DNA of 64,000 nucleotides from Lactobacillus paragasseri (GCF_003584685.1 NZ_AP018549.1:868001-932000), one strand, 5' to 3'; shown: positions 19,980 to 30,457, numbered from the stretch's first letter. Translations and numbers: made by a program. The notes: generated by a model not told the origin, from the sequence alone.

Positions 19980-20009
19980 GTTGCTTTCCTCAAAATAAAA
20001 TTCTTAAAA

Positions 20010-22748
20010 CTATCCCGAATTACGTAAGCCAGAAGTTACACCATTGATAGTAATTGGTAAGATGCTTTCGTAAACACCAGCAATGTCATCAACACGATCC
20101 CGTTTAATCATCTCAATCTGAATGTAGTTAAGGATATTAAAGTATGGCATCCGGTAATTTAAACTCATTTGAAGGCTTGGATTATCAGCTAGTAGCTCCT
20201 TATTACCTTCAATTTGAAGAATAACTTCTTTGGTAAGTTTCCATTCTTGGTAGATAGTGTCAAAGACCTTCTTAGTATCTTCATCTTCACATAGGTCCGC
20301 ATATTGCTTGGCGATATCCATGTTAGATTTTGATAAAACCATATCGACGTTAGAAAGTAGAGAGTGGAAGAATGGCCAGCCCTGATACATCTTTTGTAAA
20401 GTTTCTAAGTTGTGAGAATCGGCATCGATAAAATGCTTGAAGGCAGATCCAACACCATACCAACCTGGAAACATGATCCGACTTTGTGACCAGGAGAAGA
20501 CCCAAGGGATAGCTCTTAATCCTGAGAAGTCAGTGATTTTCTTTCTTGCAGCTGGGCGAGAGCCAATATTTAAGTTGGAAATTTGTTTAATTGGAGTAGC
20601 TTGTAAGAAGTAGTCAAGAAAGGCAGGCGTTTCGAAAACTAATTTACGGTAAACTTTATTACTATCAAGTACAATCTTATCCATTGAATCACGGAAGCCA
20701 CCAATATCATCTTCGCTTACGATTTGCTTAGAAACAATTCGGTCAATCGTTGCTGAAGCAAGCATTTCTAAGTTGTAATAGGCAGTATCTTGATTACCAT
20801 ATTTATTTTGAATGATTTCACCTTGTTCGGTCATTCGAATCCGATCATTAATTGAACCAAAAGGTTGAGCAGTAATGGCTTCATATGAAGGACCACCACC
20901 GCGGCCAACAGTTCCGCCACGTCCATGCATAAAGGTAATATTAACGCCTAATTTTTTGCCCATTGCAGTTAAATCTTTTTGAGCCTTATAGAGATTCCAG
21001 CAAGAAGCTAAGTAGCCACCGTCTTTGTTTGAATCAGAATAGCCGAGCATAATTTCTTGGTAATTGTTTTGAGAAGCAAGCCATTTTTTAACAATATCTA
21101 AGTTCAAAAACTCCTTCATGATTTCGCGGGAGTTTTCTAAATCTTCAACTGTTTCAAATAATGGAACTACTTGGATGCGGGCACCTTGATTGTCTAAAAG
21201 ATCGTATTCTTTGAGCATAATTGCTTGCTCTAATAGGTCAGAAACGCTTTCCGTATGAGAAATAATATGCTGCTTAATTACGTCTTCGCCGATGCGATCT
21301 TTAAGTTGACGTGCAGTCTTGTAAATTTTTAATTCTTTTTGAAGTAGGTCAGACTTAGGCTTGTTATTAGCATGTAGATTACGTGGATCGTCATTTAGTT
21401 CTTTAAGTAGGACTTGAACTTTTTCTTTTTCTGGTAAATCACTGTAATTATCACAAATTCCAGCACTCTTGAGTAACTCAGCCACACATGCTTCGTTTAC
21501 GCTAGAATCTTGCCGCATATCAATTGTTGCCAAGTGAAAGCCGAAAATATCAATTGCTTCTAAAAGCTCAGTAAAGAAACTTTTAATGACTGCCTGGTCA
21601 TGATCTTGTTCAAGTGATTCTTTGATTGTAATTAAATCTGCTTTGAAATCTTGAGGATTATTATAAACAGGAATCTTATCTAAGTTTTCTAAGTCACGCT
21701 TTTTAACAAAACTATTTTTATCAGCTGTACCCAAAAGTTGGTATTCAGTATGAAGCAAGCGACTCTCAATATAGTAAAAAGCACGGCGATAAGGTTCATT
21801 GGTTCTAAATGGTGAGTCGTCGTTTGAGAGCTCTGAAAGTTTTTCAACAGCTGAGGAAGTTTTCATATAAGACGTAGACATTGAAATAGTGCGGTAAAGT
21901 TTATTTAGTTTTTTGATGTAATATTCAAAAATAACTTGGCTTTGTAAACCTGCACTTAGCTTTAAAGTATCAGCTGTTACATAAGGATTACCGTCCCGGT
22001 CGCCGCCAATCCACATTCCCATCGTAATTGGAGTTGCGCCTTTAAGATCTAAATTATGTTTTTTAGCTAATTCTTGATAGCGAGCCGTAAACTTGGTAAT
22101 TGCTGGAATTAACGCCTTAGGATAGTATGCTAAAACATTAGTAATTTCGTTAGATACTTGCAACTTGTGACTACGAATAATATCTGTTTGCATTAAAATT
22201 TCAATATAGGCACGAAGCTTTTCAGTCCATTCAGCCTGATTGATAGTTCCATTCTTAACTTCACGATAGCTACGTAATAAGCCGTGAATCTGATCGGTTA
22301 ATTCAAGAACGGTTTTTCTTTGAACTTGAGTAGGATGAGCCGTTAAAACTGGTACAACATTAACATACTTTAAGATTTCACGAGCGTTCTCTTTTTGTGC
22401 AACTAAATCAATTGTATCTTCAAGTTTGCCAAGATAATCTTGATCAGTATTATTGAGCAAGTTAACTTCACTTGCTAATTCCACATCTTCAGAAATATTA
22501 ACTAATAAGGGTAGGGTTGCAAAGTAGCGGGCAACAACCATCATCTCTTGATTAGTTAAACCAGCAATTTGCTTTTCAAGAGCATCGTAGTCTTTTTGAG
22601 CAGAAATCTTGATCAAGTCTTGGATCTTATTAAAAACAACGTCGCCGCTCAATTGACGCGTACTTTCATTAAGCAAGTTGGTTAAAATCTTAACCTCTTC
22701 GGCAACCATTGCGTGGTCACTACTGTTTTCTAACTTCTTGATGGACAT
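20010..22748 (-). CDS. ppc: Phosphoenolpyruvate carboxylase
   Basis: Carboxylates PEP to oxaloacetate, an anaplerotic source of aspartate for the pyrimidine and threonine genes of this window. The catalytic His138 is in VLTAHPTQ. The other diagnostic blocks are [20 protein letters not shown] and the glycine-rich loop [14 protein letters not shown]; the C terminus ends NSG, close to the usual N-T-G. Start is ATG 22748 with AAAGGAGGAAAC upstream; the frame extends 12 codons further without a better site. The product is 912 aa, the usual bacterial length. Confidence 0.96.
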   Translation of the reverse strand: MSIKKLENSSDHAMVAEEVKILTNLLNESTRQLSGDVVFNKIQDLIKISAQKDYDALEKQIAGLTNQEMMVVARYFATLPLLVNISEDVELASEVNLLNNTDQDYLGKLEDTIDLVAQKENAREILKYVNVVPVLTAHPTQVQRKTVLELTDQIHGLLRSYREVKNGTINQAEWTEKLRAYIEILMQTDIIRSHKLQVSNEITNVLAYYPKALIPAITKFTARYQELAKKHNLDLKGATPITMGMWIGGDRDGNPYVTADTLKLSAGLQSQVIFEYYIKKLNKLYRTISMSTSYMKTSSAVEKLSELSNDDSPFRTNEPYRRAFYYIESRLLHTEYQLLGTADKNSFVKKRDLENLDKIPVYNNPQDFKADLITIKESLEQDHDQAVIKSFFTELLEAIDIFGFHLATIDMRQDSSVNEACVAELLKSAGICDNYSDLPEKEKVQVLLKELNDDPRNLHANNKPKSDLLQKELKIYKTARQLKDRIGEDVIKQHIISHTESVSDLLEQAIMLKEYDLLDNQGARIQVVPLFETVEDLENSREIMKEFLNLDIVKKWLASQNNYQEIMLGYSDSNKDGGYLASCWNLYKAQKDLTAMGKKLGVNITFMHGRGGTVGRGGGPSYEAITAQPFGSINDRIRMTEQGEIIQNKYGNQDTAYYNLEMLASATIDRIVSKQIVSEDDIGGFRDSMDKIVLDSNKVYRKLVFETPAFLDYFLQATPIKQISNLNIGSRPAARKKITDFSGLRAIPWVFSWSQSRIMFPGWYGVGSAFKHFIDADSHNLETLQKMYQGWPFFHSLLSNVDMVLSKSNMDIAKQYADLCEDEDTKKVFDTIYQEWKLTKEVILQIEGNKELLADNPSLQMSLNYRMPYFNILNYIQIEMIKRDRVDDIAGVYESILPITINGVTSGLRNSG

Positions 22749-22906
22749 TAAAAAGTTTCCTCCTTTTTGTGAAAGATTTAACATAAGGATATCACAGATT
22801 TGTATATTTGAATATTAGTTTGAAACATAATTTTCTATGCTAAAATTTTCATTGATTATTATCTTTTCTAAGTACTAGATTTATTTTAACAAGTGAGGAA
22901 ACTGAA

Positions 22907-23578
22907 GTGAAAGAAATAAGTAAGTATCAACGATTAAGAAAGAAATTAATCGAGAATAGTGATCCAGAACTAGCTAGACAAATGGAAAGCTATATGAGAA
23001 ATAAGTTTAAATTTTATGGTTTGAAGACCCCAGAACGTCGGAAAAGCTATCATGATCTTATTAAGTTAGAAAAAGCGAATAAAAAAATTGATTGGAAATT
23101 TTTAGATCAAGCTTGGGCAGATGAACACCGTGAGGCTCAATACTTTGTTTGTGATTATTTAATTGCACTAGAAAAATATCTCAAATTTGAAGATATTGAC
23201 CATATTTTTAATTATGTAAAGTCTAAACAATGGTGGGATACAATTGATAGTTTAATTAAGCCAATTGGAAATATTGGTTTAAGGGATGATCGAGTAACCG
23301 ATTTAATGTTAGCTTGGTCAAAGGATGACGATTTTTGGGTCAGAAGAGTAGCAATTGAGCATCAGCTTTTGCGTAAAGATAAGATGAATGTTAAATTACT
23401 GAACGCAATTTTAGAAAATAATTTAGGCAGCTCCGAATTTTTTATTAATAAGGCAATTGGCTGGGCACTACGTGATTATTCAAAAACTAATCCAGACTGG
23501 GTAAAGAATTTTATTAGCAAGCATCATAATGAGCTGGCAATTCTTTCGATTAAAGAGGGAAGTAAGTATTTATCATGA
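22907..23578 (+). CDS. AlkD-like DNA alkylation repair protein (HEAT-like repeats)
   Basis: The protein is built of helical repeats: YFVCDYLIALEKYL, WWDTIDSLIKPIG and DFWVRRVAIEHQLL are blocks typical of the AlkD/AlkC family. Family members excise bulky or positively charged alkylated bases without base flipping. WWDTID around residue 113 includes the conserved catalytic Trp-Asp region (family knowledge; the exact residue is not verified). The length of 223 aa is normal. Its stop TGA overlaps the ATG of a small broken ORF at 23575. Confidence 0.85.
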   Translation: MKEISKYQRLRKKLIENSDPELARQMESYMRNKFKFYGLKTPERRKSYHDLIKLEKANKKIDWKFLDQAWADEHREAQYFVCDYLIALEKYLKFEDIDHIFNYVKSKQWWDTIDSLIKPIGNIGLRDDRVTDLMLAWSKDDDFWVRRVAIEHQLLRKDKMNVKLLNAILENNLGSSEFFINKAIGWALRDYSKTNPDWVKNFISKHHNELAILSIKEGSKYLS

Positions 23579-23723
23579 AGTCTAGAGGTAATTTAAGCAA
23601 GCTTATGTTTTGTGTGTCTTTTTAATTTTAGCTGTTAAGCAGGGTAATATAATAGAAAGTTTGATTTTTAGTGTTTTGATAGTTATTTTTATTGCAGTAA
23701 AGTTTATTTTTAATAAGAATTAG
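23575..23723 (+). pseudogene. Small single-pass membrane peptide gene, frameshifted
   Basis: An ATG overlaps the AlkD-like stop (ATGA). Translation stops after 16 residues (MKSRGNLSKLMFCVSF). Adding one T to the run at 23618-23622 opens the frame to a TAG at 23721-23723 and yields a 49-residue peptide with one hydrophobic helix (LIFSVLIVIFIAVKFIF) and a KNKN-type end. The coupling to the upstream stop and the clean hydrophobic reading suggest a real small gene with a lost base. Function is unknown. Confidence 0.45.
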
Positions 23724-23820
23724 TTGAACTACTAAAAAGTCTTTTCATATCAGTGCTTTTTATTCATATATTTGGTCAATTTTTCATACAATATATCTAT
23801 AGGGATACTAGAAATAGGGG

Positions 23821-24531
23821 ATGAATAAATTGGCTTTTATTGAATTAAGAAACTGTTCAAAGAAGTATGGCACGGGAGCAACTACCGTTTGGGCAAATAA
23901 AGATCTTAGCTTTGATATTGAGCAGGGTGAATTGGTAATTATTTTAGGATCATCTGGTGCCGGCAAGTCTACTTTATTGAATATTTTAGGCGGCATGGAG
24001 AATGTTACTGAGGGTGAAGTTATTGTTAATGGAAATAACATTGCGAATTACTCTGCTAAAGAATTAACCAAATATCGGAGGAACGAAATTGGTTTTGTTT
24101 TTCAGTTTTATAACTTGATACCTAACTTAACTGCTAAAGAAAATGTGGAACTGGCAAATGAGTTAGTGGCTAATCCGCTTGATGCAGAAGTTGCCTTAAA
24201 AGAAGTGGGACTTGAAAAAAGGATCAATAACTTTCCATCCCAGCTCTCTGGCGGAGAGCAGCAACGAGTTGCGATTGCGCGTGCCATTGCTAAGAACCCA
24301 GCTTTATTGTTATGTGATGAACCAACTGGAGCTTTAGACTATCAGACTGGTAAAAAAGTACTTAAGATTCTACAAGATCGTAGTTTAAAGAAAAAGTCAA
24401 CAGTTATTATTGTGACGCATAATGCGGCTTTAGCTCCAATAGCTGACAAGGTCATTAGGATTCAAGATGGAAAAATAAAGCAAGTTGAAAATAACGCTCA
24501 TCCCCAGGATATTGAAAAAATTGAATGGTAG
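23821..24531 (+). CDS. MacB/LolD-type ABC transporter ATP-binding protein
   Basis: The cytoplasmic ATPase of a two-gene ABC system. Walker [10 protein letters not shown] is near residues 43-51, the Q-loop is in [10 protein letters not shown], the signature [14 protein letters not shown] is near 141-154, Walker B is [12 protein letters not shown], and the H-loop is VTHN. The FQFYNLIP and EPTGALD patterns are typical of the MacB/SalX/LolD subfamily, which exports lipids, peptides or drugs, or senses them. The 236 aa length is usual. It immediately precedes the permease gene. Confidence 0.93.
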   Translation: MNKLAFIELRNCSKKYGTGATTVWANKDLSFDIEQGELVIILGSSGAGKSTLLNILGGMENVTEGEVIVNGNNIANYSAKELTKYRRNEIGFVFQFYNLIPNLTAKENVELANELVANPLDAEVALKEVGLEKRINNFPSQLSGGEQQRVAIARAIAKNPALLLCDEPTGALDYQTGKKVLKILQDRSLKKKSTVIIVTHNAALAPIADKVIRIQDGKIKQVENNAHPQDIEKIEW

Positions 24532-24540
24532 GTGAGTGAC

Positions 24541-27111
24541 ATGAGTAAAAAAGTTTTATGGAAAGATGCTGTAAATTCACTCACTAATTCTTGGGGACGC
24601 TTTATTGGGATTATGTTACTAATGGCAGTTAGTGCTTTTGCCTTTATTGGCTTAAAGATGGCCGGTCCTGATATGAGATATACCGCCCAAAGGTATTATC
24701 GAAATATAAATTTAGCAGATTTAACAGTCAGTTCAAATTATGGTCTTGATAACAGAGATCTTCAGACGCTTAGAAATCACGCTAAAAACGCAACATTAGA
24801 TTTAGGATATTTGCAGGATACAACTGTTAATAATTCTAAGATCAGCCTGCGTGTTTTATCAGAAACTAAAAGTGTTTCCACTAATCAAATAGTTAGTGGA
24901 AAGTTGCCAAACGAGAATAAACAAATTGCGATTAGTTATTTACTTAAAGATAAATATCGTTTAGGGGAATGGATTAAGTTAGATAATCATAATAATTTGA
25001 AAACTAATCGTTTTAAGATTGTTGGTTTTATTCGACCAAGCGAATATACGGATAAAAGCAATATTGGTCAAACTACTGTTGGAACTGGTCAGCTTTCAGG
25101 AATTGCAGTAGTGAAAAAGAGTGCTTTTAATTCTTCAAACTATAGTATTGCTCGAATTCGCTTTGATCAGACAAAAAATTTAGACCCATATTCTAGTGCT
25201 TATCAAAGGATCATTGATGATAAAAAGAAAAAGCTCACTAAAGCCTTAAGTAAAAATGGTAAAACAAAGAAAAAAGAACTTGATAAGAATTTAGTATTAG
25301 CTCAAAAGCAGCTTAATCAGGCTAGGCAACAAGTCGAATTAGCTGAAGGCAATGGCTTAAACGTAACTGAGCAAAAAGCTCAATTGGAAAGACAGGAAAG
25401 TAAATTAAGTAAGCAAAAGTGGCAAATTAAGCAATTGGGTAATATTTCTTATTATGTTAATAATCGTAAAAATGATCCGGGCTATGATACTTACCAGTCA
25501 AATTCAGAAAAAATTGAATTAATTACTGACATTTTCCCAGTTTTTCTATTTGCAGTGGCAGCTTTAGTCAGTTTTTCAACTATGACACGCTTCATTGATG
25601 AAGAAAGACAAAATATTGGTGTTTTAAGAGCTTTAGGATATAGCAAGTTTGATACTAGTCTAAAATTCATTGTTTATAGCTTAACAGCTGCTTTAACAGG
25701 CGTCTTAATTGGTGCAATTGGAGGCTACTGGCTATTGCCGCAGATAATATTTAATTCTTATACTGCTAATCTGACACTGACGAATTTTCAGACTTTATTT
25801 TCATGGAAGTATCTATTTTTAACTATCTTAATTGCAGTTTTATGTACAACGGGTGCAGCTTTAATTCAACTATTCTTGGTTTTAAGAGCAACAACAAGCG
25901 AATTATTGTTACCCAAACCGCCGAAGAATGGTTCGCGAATTTTCTTAGAAAGAATCAAACCACTTTGGCAACGTTTAGGCTTTAACTATAAAGTTACGTT
26001 AAGGAATATTTTTCGTTATAAAGTAAAAATGATCATGACAATTCTGGGAATTGCGGGATGTACAGGCTTATTGATGATGGGGTTCGGTATCCGTGATTCT
26101 TTAGCTGGTATTGGTCAAAAGCAATATGGCGAGCTGATTAAATATGATCTAATTGCGGTCGATAAAAAGGATTTGTCTGGAAATCAGAGCAGAAAATTAG
26201 AACAAAAACTTGATTCAAAGCAAGTAAATAAGTATTTGTCAGTACATTTTGAAAATCTTACTAAAAAGATCGATGGAACAAATCAAGATATTTCAATAAT
26301 TGTGCCAAAAGAAGATAAAAATATTAACAACTACATTAATCTAAGAAATAGACAGTCAGGTCAAAAAATTAACTTGAATAACCATGGCGTGGTTATTTCT
26401 GAAAAGTTGGCTAATCTCTTGCATTTAAAGCCTGGCGATAAGTTAACTTTAAATACTAGTAATGGTAAGAAAGTTAAACTGCCAGTTAGTCGGATTTGTG
26501 AAATGTATATGGGACATTATGTCTTGATGAATTCAAATGTCTATGAGAGATATTTTGATCAGAAAATGAATACTAATGCCCAGTTAATTGAATTAAAGCC
26601 AGACGTTCAAACTGATGATTTTGCTAATTCGTTGATGAAAACTGGTGCAGTTAATGCAATTAATTTAAATACTAGCAATAAGCAAATAATTGATAGTCTA
26701 ATTCAAAGTATGGATAAAGTAATGTTTCTGTTAATTGGCTTAGCAGCACTTTTAGCAATTGTTGTAATTTTTACCTTAACTACGACAAATCTAGAAGAGC
26801 GAATGAGAGAAATTTCTACTTTGAAAGTTTTAGGTTTCTATAATAAAGAAGCTAGTCTATATATTTATCGTGAGACGATTATTCTTTCAATCTTTGGTAT
26901 TCTATTTGGCTTTTTAATTGGAAATTGGCTTCATAGTTTTATTATTGACAATTTGGCTCCGATGAATGCCATGTTTAGACCTGGAATTTTGATGAGTAAC
27001 TATCTTTTGTCAGCAATAATCCCGTTGGCGATTACAGCAATCATGGCCATTTTCGTGAACCGTAAGATTAAAGATGTTAATATGCTTGAAGCATTGAAGT
27101 CACTGGACTAA
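24541..27111 (+). CDS. FtsX-like ABC transporter permease with long extracellular coiled coil
   Basis: Large permease with two FtsX domains (about 856 aa). Hydrophobic segments are near residues 20-40, 328-350, 375-400, 425-448, 497-515, 727-750, 780-805 and 820-845. The first extracellular region (about 50-320) ends in a charged coiled coil (about 230-310: repeated K, Q, L, E patterns such as LVLAQKQLNQARQQVELAEG). This layout fits YknZ/MacB-like permeases and the larger 'predicted permease' group in lactobacilli. Start ATG 24541, preceded by AGGTGA; a GTG at 24532 is less likely. Cargo unknown. Confidence 0.88.
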   Translation: MSKKVLWKDAVNSLTNSWGRFIGIMLLMAVSAFAFIGLKMAGPDMRYTAQRYYRNINLADLTVSSNYGLDNRDLQTLRNHAKNATLDLGYLQDTTVNNSKISLRVLSETKSVSTNQIVSGKLPNENKQIAISYLLKDKYRLGEWIKLDNHNNLKTNRFKIVGFIRPSEYTDKSNIGQTTVGTGQLSGIAVVKKSAFNSSNYSIARIRFDQTKNLDPYSSAYQRIIDDKKKKLTKALSKNGKTKKKELDKNLVLAQKQLNQARQQVELAEGNGLNVTEQKAQLERQESKLSKQKWQIKQLGNISYYVNNRKNDPGYDTYQSNSEKIELITDIFPVFLFAVAALVSFSTMTRFIDEERQNIGVLRALGYSKFDTSLKFIVYSLTAALTGVLIGAIGGYWLLPQIIFNSYTANLTLTNFQTLFSWKYLFLTILIAVLCTTGAALIQLFLVLRATTSELLLPKPPKNGSRIFLERIKPLWQRLGFNYKVTLRNIFRYKVKMIMTILGIAGCTGLLMMGFGIRDSLAGIGQKQYGELIKYDLIAVDKKDLSGNQSRKLEQKLDSKQVNKYLSVHFENLTKKIDGTNQDISIIVPKEDKNINNYINLRNRQSGQKINLNNHGVVISEKLANLLHLKPGDKLTLNTSNGKKVKLPVSRICEMYMGHYVLMNSNVYERYFDQKMNTNAQLIELKPDVQTDDFANSLMKTGAVNAINLNTSNKQIIDSLIQSMDKVMFLLIGLAALLAIVVIFTLTTTNLEERMREISTLKVLGFYNKEASLYIYRETIILSIFGILFGFLIGNWLHSFIIDNLAPMNAMFRPGILMSNYLLSAIIPLAITAIMAIFVNRKIKDVNMLEALKSLD

Positions 27112-27152
27112 AAAAGAACTGTGTGTATATCTAAAATGCACACAGTTCTTTT
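27112..27152. terminator. Bidirectional terminator
   Basis: Stem of 13 bases (27113-27125 with 27139-27151: AAAGAACTGTGTG / CACACAGTTCTTT) between the convergent permease and DUF554 genes. Confidence 0.9.
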
Positions 27153-27155
27153 AGC

Positions 27156-27887
27156 TTAATGAATAAGTTTTAAAATTACATCTGACCAAAGCCAAGATAA
27201 GGGCATGACTAAAATCATGGCTGGGATCATTTCCGCTATTGGAAACATCTTGAGCTTTACCATTCTAAAGCCTGTCGCTAACATTAGAAAACCACCGCAA
27301 GCTTTAAAATCAGAAATCATTGATGGTGTAGTAAATGGCAAGATAAAACGAGCAAGCAAGAACAAAATAAAGAAAATAATAAATTGTGGAATAGCAATAA
27401 TTGAAACTGCATAGCCTAAACTTGCTGCAAAGATTGCTGCGGTAAAGAAATCTAAGATTGATTTTGAAACAAGAATAGTAATATCTCCAGACATTCCCTC
27501 ATCAAGTGAACCATAAATACCAGTTCCGCTTGCACAGAAAAGAACTGTGGCAGTAACCATTAAGCTCATAAATTCGTCTCTTGAAATAGATAAGTTTTCT
27601 GTTGGAATCATTCTAGTAATTGGACGCTGCATTAAAAGAGCACCTTGGTTAAAAATCTTTCCTAAATGAATTGCAAGACCAACAATTGTCCCAAGAATGA
27701 CGGCAAAAATTACAGCAGGCATATACTTCATTGGCGCAATTGAAAAAATACCCATTCCCATTGAACAAGCACCAAAAATCATGTTCAATTTTTCTTTAAA
27801 ATCTTCAGAAAGTTTATTGCCAAAGAATCCACCAAAAATTCCTCCCAATAAAACTGACGAAGCATTAACAATAACTCCGATTGGCAT
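27156..27887 (-). CDS. DUF554 family membrane protein
   Basis: Multi-pass membrane protein, 243 aa. It opens PIGVIVNASSVLLGGIFGG and has six to seven hydrophobic segments with small loops, including FCASGTGIYGSLDEGMSGD, a conserved feature of the DUF554 (YdfK-like) family. Function unknown; sometimes described as possible transporters. It is divergently transcribed from the LysR regulator at 28000 and therefore could share its operator region (27955-27984). Confidence 0.88.
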   Translation of the reverse strand: MPIGVIVNASSVLLGGIFGGFFGNKLSEDFKEKLNMIFGACSMGMGIFSIAPMKYMPAVIFAVILGTIVGLAIHLGKIFNQGALLMQRPITRMIPTENLSISRDEFMSLMVTATVLFCASGTGIYGSLDEGMSGDITILVSKSILDFFTAAIFAASLGYAVSIIAIPQFIIFFILFLLARFILPFTTPSMISDFKACGGFLMLATGFRMVKLKMFPIAEMIPAMILVMPLSWLWSDVILKLIH

Positions 27888-27954
27888 ATTTGAACCTCTT
27901 TCTTATCAAATCAGGTTAATTATAAAAATTACAATAACTTGATCTCAATTCTAA

Positions 27955-27984
27955 ATTGCGGTTTAATAATGCCAAATTGGAATA
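27955..27984. promoter_or_regulatory. Putative LysR operator, copy 1
   Basis: ATTGCGGT (27955-27962) followed by AATGCCAAATTGGAATA (27968-27984), with a CCAAATTGG near-palindrome. Both elements recur exactly at 28863-28887. It lies 16 bases before the lysR start, fitting autoregulation. Confidence 0.6.
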
Positions 27985-27999
27985 CTTGAAGGGTAAATT

Positions 28000-28896
28000 A
28001 TGGAAATTAATAAATTACGAGCTTTTGTTGATTTAGCAAAAACGCTGAATTTTTCAGAAACAGCAGAAAATTTGTATACAAGTCAAAGTACAATTTCTAA
28101 ACAAATTAAGAGTCTTGAAAAAGAGCTAGGGCAAGAATTATTTGAAAGAAACAATAAGAATGTTGCCTTGTCAGAATATGGCAAGCTTATTTTGCCTAAT
28201 GCTGAGAAAATTGTTTTGCTTTCTGATTGGATCAGTAAAGAAACTAGTGAGTTTAAGGATAATAATAGCGGTCAGATAAGGTTAGGAATCATTCCAACTT
28301 TTGCAAACTACGATATTTTTAAGCAAACTATGGTTTATCAAAAGTTGAAGCCAGATATTAGTCTTGCTTTGCAAGAAATTGAAACTAATCAATTAATAAA
28401 TACTTTGAAACAAAAGCAAGTCGATGTGGCTTTTATTAGGACAATGGCGCCTGAAAAACTTGATTTTGAAAAAATAATCATTGCGCAAGAATCGTTTACT
28501 GTTTGTTTAAATAAGGAGCATCCATTTGCAAATAAAAATGAAATAAAGCTTTCAGATCTTAAAGACGAAACTTTTATTATGCTAGCAAAGAATAGTTTGT
28601 TATATGAACCAGTAATTAATTTATGTCGAAAAGCTGGATTTGACCCGAAGATTTCTTTTGTAAGTGATCGAATGAGTTCGATTCTTCAAATGGTAGAGAA
28701 TAAACAAGGCGTAGCGATTTTAATGCATCCCCAAACAAAAAAGTCGGAAGTTTCATTTGTTTCGATTAAACCTACTTTAACAAGTACTTTATTATTTATT
28801 CGCAACAAAGGAAATCATTCTAAAATTGAAAATGACTTTTGGAATTATTTAAAGCAGTTTGAAATGCCAAATTGGAATAATTGCGGTAATAGATAG
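28000..28896 (+). CDS. LysR-type transcriptional regulator of the lpd-like cluster
   Basis: N-terminal helix-turn-helix: FVDLAKTLNFSETAENLYTSQSTISKQIKSLEKELG at about residues 9-45, the LysR signature. The C-terminal region is a two-lobed periplasmic-binding-like effector domain (IRLGIIPTF near 91). The length of 298 aa is normal. Its gene precedes lpdC in the same direction and a sequence element repeated upstream of lysR lies within its last codons, near the lpdC promoter. Likely effector: a hydroxybenzoate such as gallate or protocatechuate (inference from neighbours). Confidence 0.9.
   Translation: MEINKLRAFVDLAKTLNFSETAENLYTSQSTISKQIKSLEKELGQELFERNNKNVALSEYGKLILPNAEKIVLLSDWISKETSEFKDNNSGQIRLGIIPTFANYDIFKQTMVYQKLKPDISLALQEIETNQLINTLKQKQVDVAFIRTMAPEKLDFEKIIIAQESFTVCLNKEHPFANKNEIKLSDLKDETFIMLAKNSLLYEPVINLCRKAGFDPKISFVSDRMSSILQMVENKQGVAILMHPQTKKSEVSFVSIKPTLTSTLLFIRNKGNHSKIENDFWNYLKQFEMPNWNNCGNR
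28863..28887. promoter_or_regulatory. Putative LysR operator, copy 2 (inside the lysR 3' end, upstream of lpdC)
   Basis: AATGCCAAATTGGAATA (28863-28879) then ATTGCGGT (28880-28887), identical to the elements at 27955-27984 but in swapped order. It ends 11 bases before the probable lpdC -35 box. Confidence 0.6.
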
Positions 28897-28898
28897 AA

Positions 28899-28950
28899 TT
28901 GATGAACCTTTTACTTGACTCGTATGATAGACATGAAGTGAAGTAAAAGG
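28899..28950 (+). promoter_or_regulatory. lpdC promoter flanked by a 10-bp inverted repeat
   Basis: TTGATG (28899-28904), 18-base spacer, TATGAT (28923-28928). CCTTTTACTT (28907-28916) is the exact inverse of AAGTAAAAGG (28941-28950), which also contains the Shine-Dalgarno core. Confidence 0.5.
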
Positions 28951-28960
28951 AGATATTGAG

Positions 28961-30445
28961 ATGACAAATTTACCAAAAGATCCTTGGGACTTAAGAAAAG
29001 TATTACGTGAAATTAAAGATAATCCAGAAGATTATCATGAAACAGACATTGAAATTGATCCAGATGCAGAAATTTCTGGTGTTTATCGCTACGTTGGTGC
29101 AGGTGGTACAGTTGAAAGACCAACAAAAGAAGGTCCTGCAATGATGTTCAATAATTTAAAGGGCTTTCCAAATACTCGGGTATTAATTGGTTTAATGGCT
29201 AGTCGCAAACGAGATGGTCGAATTTTGCACCATGACTACAAGACATTAGGCCGTTTCTTAAAAGACGCAGTTGAAAATCCAGTTCATCCAATTAAAGTTG
29301 ATAAAAAAGATGCTCCTGCTCAAGAGGTTGTCCATTTAGCTAGTGATCCTGATTTTGATATTAGGAAACTAGTTCCAGCTCCAACTAATACCGAATACGA
29401 TGCTGGTCCATACATTACTTGTGGTTTAGTTAAAGGTTCAAATCCTGACAAGACAATGACTGATGTTACAATTCATCGTATGGTGTTAGAAGATAAAGAT
29501 ACACTTGGAATGTATATTATGCCTGGTGGACGTCATATTGGACATTTTCAAAAAGAATTTGAAAAATTAAATAAACCCATGCCAATTACAATTAACATTG
29601 GCCTTGATCCAGCAGTCACAATTGGTGCAACTTTTGAACCTCCTACAACGCCATTGGGTTATGATGAGTTGGACGTTGCTGGAGCCTTAAGACAAGAACC
29701 AGTTCAATTAGTTGATGGTGTTTCAGTTTATGAATCAGCTTTAGCTAGAAGTGAATATGTTCTTGAAGGCTACATTATGCCGAATGAAACAATTAAGGAA
29801 GATATTAATACTGATTCTGGTTTTGCGATGCCAGAATTTCCAGGATATAATGGCCCAGCTAATCCTGCTGTAAATGTAGTAAAAATTACTGCAGTTACGC
29901 ACCGAAAAAATAATCCAATTATGCAATCTGTTATTGGACCAAGTGAAGAGCATGTTTCAATGGCTGGTATTCCAACAGAAGCTTCAATTTTAGAATTGGT
30001 TGATAAAGCAATCCCAGGTAAAGTAGTTAATGTTTACAATCCTCCTGCAGGTGGTGGTAAGTTAATGACCATTATGCAAATTCATAAAGATAATCCGGCA
30101 GATGAGGGAATTCAAAGACAAGCTGCAATTTTGGCCTTTGGTGCATTTAAGGAATTGAAGACGGTTTGGTTAGTTGATGAAGACGTTGATATTTTTGATA
30201 TGAATGATGTGGTTTGGACAATGAATACGCGCTTTCAAGCAGATCAAGACTTTGTCTGCATTCCAGGGATGCGTAACCATCCGCTTGATCCAAGCGAGCG
30301 CCCACAATATGATCCAAAATCAATTCGTGTTAAGGGAATGAGTTCAAAGACGATTGTTGATGGAACTGTCCCATTTGATATGAAGGATCAATTTATTCGT
30401 GCCAAGTTTAAAGAAATACCTGATTGGGAAAAGTATTTGAAATAG
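28961..30445 (+). CDS. lpdC: UbiD-family decarboxylase, gallate/hydroxybenzoate decarboxylase catalytic subunit (LpdC-like)
   Basis: Prenyl-FMN-dependent non-oxidative decarboxylase of the UbiD family. Visible family features: YRYVGAGGTVERPTKEGPAMMF near the N terminus, IGLMASRKRDGRILH near 85, TDVTIHRMVLEDKDTLGMY near 167, and the EPVQLVDG...ARSEYVLEGYI region near 247-275 that carries conserved acidic active-site residues. The length of 494 aa matches LpdC. Together with the UbiX-like and LpdD-like genes downstream it forms a gallate/protocatechuate decarboxylase set, known from L. plantarum. The substrate is inferred. The ribosome binding site AAAAGGAGA is strong. Confidence 0.88.
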   Translation: MTNLPKDPWDLRKVLREIKDNPEDYHETDIEIDPDAEISGVYRYVGAGGTVERPTKEGPAMMFNNLKGFPNTRVLIGLMASRKRDGRILHHDYKTLGRFLKDAVENPVHPIKVDKKDAPAQEVVHLASDPDFDIRKLVPAPTNTEYDAGPYITCGLVKGSNPDKTMTDVTIHRMVLEDKDTLGMYIMPGGRHIGHFQKEFEKLNKPMPITINIGLDPAVTIGATFEPPTTPLGYDELDVAGALRQEPVQLVDGVSVYESALARSEYVLEGYIMPNETIKEDINTDSGFAMPEFPGYNGPANPAVNVVKITAVTHRKNNPIMQSVIGPSEEHVSMAGIPTEASILELVDKAIPGKVVNVYNPPAGGGKLMTIMQIHKDNPADEGIQRQAAILAFGAFKELKTVWLVDEDVDIFDMNDVVWTMNTRFQADQDFVCIPGMRNHPLDPSERPQYDPKSIRVKGMSSKTIVDGTVPFDMKDQFIRAKFKEIPDWEKYLK

Positions 30446-30457
30446 GGTTGATTAGTT

